Assembly: GCA_013695775.1 (NCBI GenBank)
Contig: JACCZV010000069.1
Span: 1 to 6,122 of the forward strand
Direction of reading: 5' to 3'
DNA from: Chitinophagales bacterium
GTDB taxonomy: Bacteria; Bacteroidota; Bacteroidia; Chitinophagales; UBA10324
DNA: 6,122 bases
The notes under the pieces: model-generated
Told to the model about the DNA's origin: nothing
Seen by the model: only the letters and a program-made list of their open reading frames with translations
Database searches by the model: none
Shown here: piece after piece, positions 5,436 to 6,122 of the stretch
Position numbering within the stretch: the stretch's first letter is position 1
Layout: the number at the start of each line of letters is the position of its first letter
Translations under genes and position numbers: made by a program

Positions 5436-6122
5436 ATGAAATGGTTATTTATTTTGCTGGTGATTAGCTCGTGTGAAAAAGTTTCAACAATAAATTTGCC
5501 CGCATTTACTGAACAACCAGTAATGAATGCTCTTTTGACCAAGGATAGTTTATTAAGCATACATATAAGCAAAGCAGTGGAAACTAATTCATTGGAAGAG
5601 GGAAACATTAATGATGCATTAATTGATGTTTATAAAAACGCCACCTTCTTTGAAACGCTTTCGGCAACAGAAAGCGGTTGGTATCTTTCATTAAACACCA
5701 TGGTATTGTCTGGCAATAAGTATAAAGCGGTCTCACATACTTATTTAGGAGAAATGATGGCAGAAACTTTTGTTCCCACGAAATCTGAATTCCAGATCAA
5801 TTACAGAATTGATAGTGCCGGTTTAGATACTGATGGAGATCAATTCGATGAAATTAGCCTCTCAATTTATGATGATCCCGATAATGTAAATTTTTATGAG
5901 ATTATCCTAAAAGTTTATAATATTCAGGCAGCACAGTATAATTTTCCTTTTTTGGCTGCGCTTTCGTCTGATGATGAAGTAATTATGCGCGAAGGTATTC
6001 AAAATTGGGGCAATTCACTTCTTTTTTCTGATAAGGGTTTTAACGGATTAGAAAAACAGGTACTTATAAAATACCGTTTAAATGGTGCACTGGATAATAG
6101 TGGTAATCTTATAGGTTATGAT
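5436..6122 (+). CDS. DUF4249-type lipoprotein, N-terminal part (runs off the window)
   Basis: This open frame of 229 codons has no stop before the right edge, so the C-terminus is missing. It begins MKWLFILLVISSC, a short lipoprotein signal peptide with lipobox I10-S11-S12-C13, so the mature protein should be lipid-anchored at Cys13 in the envelope. The pattern after it fits the Bacteroidota family DUF4249: an early strand region (PVMNALLTKDSLLSIHISKA), ALIDVYKNA at 61-69, GWYLSLNTMVLSGNKYKAVS at 81-100, ETFVPT at 110-115, and the later DEISLSIYDDPDNVNFYEI around 138-156. The function is unknown; members often sit next to TonB-dependent outer-membrane receptors, so the next gene to the right is worth inspecting. 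The ATG at 5436 is the first start after an in-frame TAA at 5394-5396. The minus-strand frame over 5393-5608 is a shadow of this gene. Confidence 0.8.
   Translation, partial: MKWLFILLVISSCEKVSTINLPAFTEQPVMNALLTKDSLLSIHISKAVETNSLEEGNINDALIDVYKNATFFETLSATESGWYLSLNTMVLSGNKYKAVSHTYLGEMMAETFVPTKSEFQINYRIDSAGLDTDGDQFDEISLSIYDDPDNVNFYEIILKVYNIQAAQYNFPFLAALSSDDEVIMREGIQNWGNSLLFSDKGFNGLEKQVLIKYRLNGALDNSGNLIGYD

Noticed and set aside
5393..5608. Minus-strand 71-codon frame at the start of the lipoprotein gene
   Set aside because: The plus strand here encodes a lipobox and a DUF4249-like pattern that continues to the window edge.

Overview
The window looks like a chromosomal segment from a member of the Bacteroidota, probably of the Chitinophagia/Sphingobacteriia/Saprospiria kind. 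The evidence is a secreted hydrolase with a SprB-type repeat and a type IX secretion (T9SS) C-terminal sorting domain, a DUF4249-type lipoprotein typical of this phylum, A-rich rather than Shine-Dalgarno leaders before most genes, and moderate-to-low GC. The genus cannot be fixed from the sequence.

Layout from left to right. Positions 1-85 may hold the 5' end of a leftward gene (28 open codons, weak support). Positions 131-1771 encode a secreted alpha/beta-hydrolase (lipase/esterase-like) exported by T9SS. Positions 1772-1878 are a short gap with a possible hairpin. Next comes a compact rightward cluster: dxr (1879-3048, apparently TTG-started), rseP (3089-4411) and hscB (4430-4966), with gaps of 40 and 18 bases, very likely one operon. 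A strong imperfect palindrome (4993-5028) separates hscB from a tRNA-Leu(CAA) gene (5036-5119). Positions 5120-5435 have no convincing protein gene but contain two inverted repeats and short open frames. From 5436 to the right edge runs the N-terminal part of a DUF4249 lipoprotein, cut off by the window.

The central cluster is housekeeping. Dxr commits carbon to the MEP isoprenoid pathway, RseP is the intramembrane site-2 protease of envelope stress signalling, and HscB is the J-domain co-chaperone of Fe-S cluster transfer. IspG and IspH, the last MEP enzymes, are Fe-S proteins, so the co-location has a possible logic, but this is inference. The hydrolase and the DUF4249 lipoprotein are envelope or secreted functions that flank the cluster without a visible link to it.

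I see no CRISPR array, insertion sequence, phage gene or defence system. The least explained parts are the intergenic structures around the tRNA and the 5157-5435 stretch.
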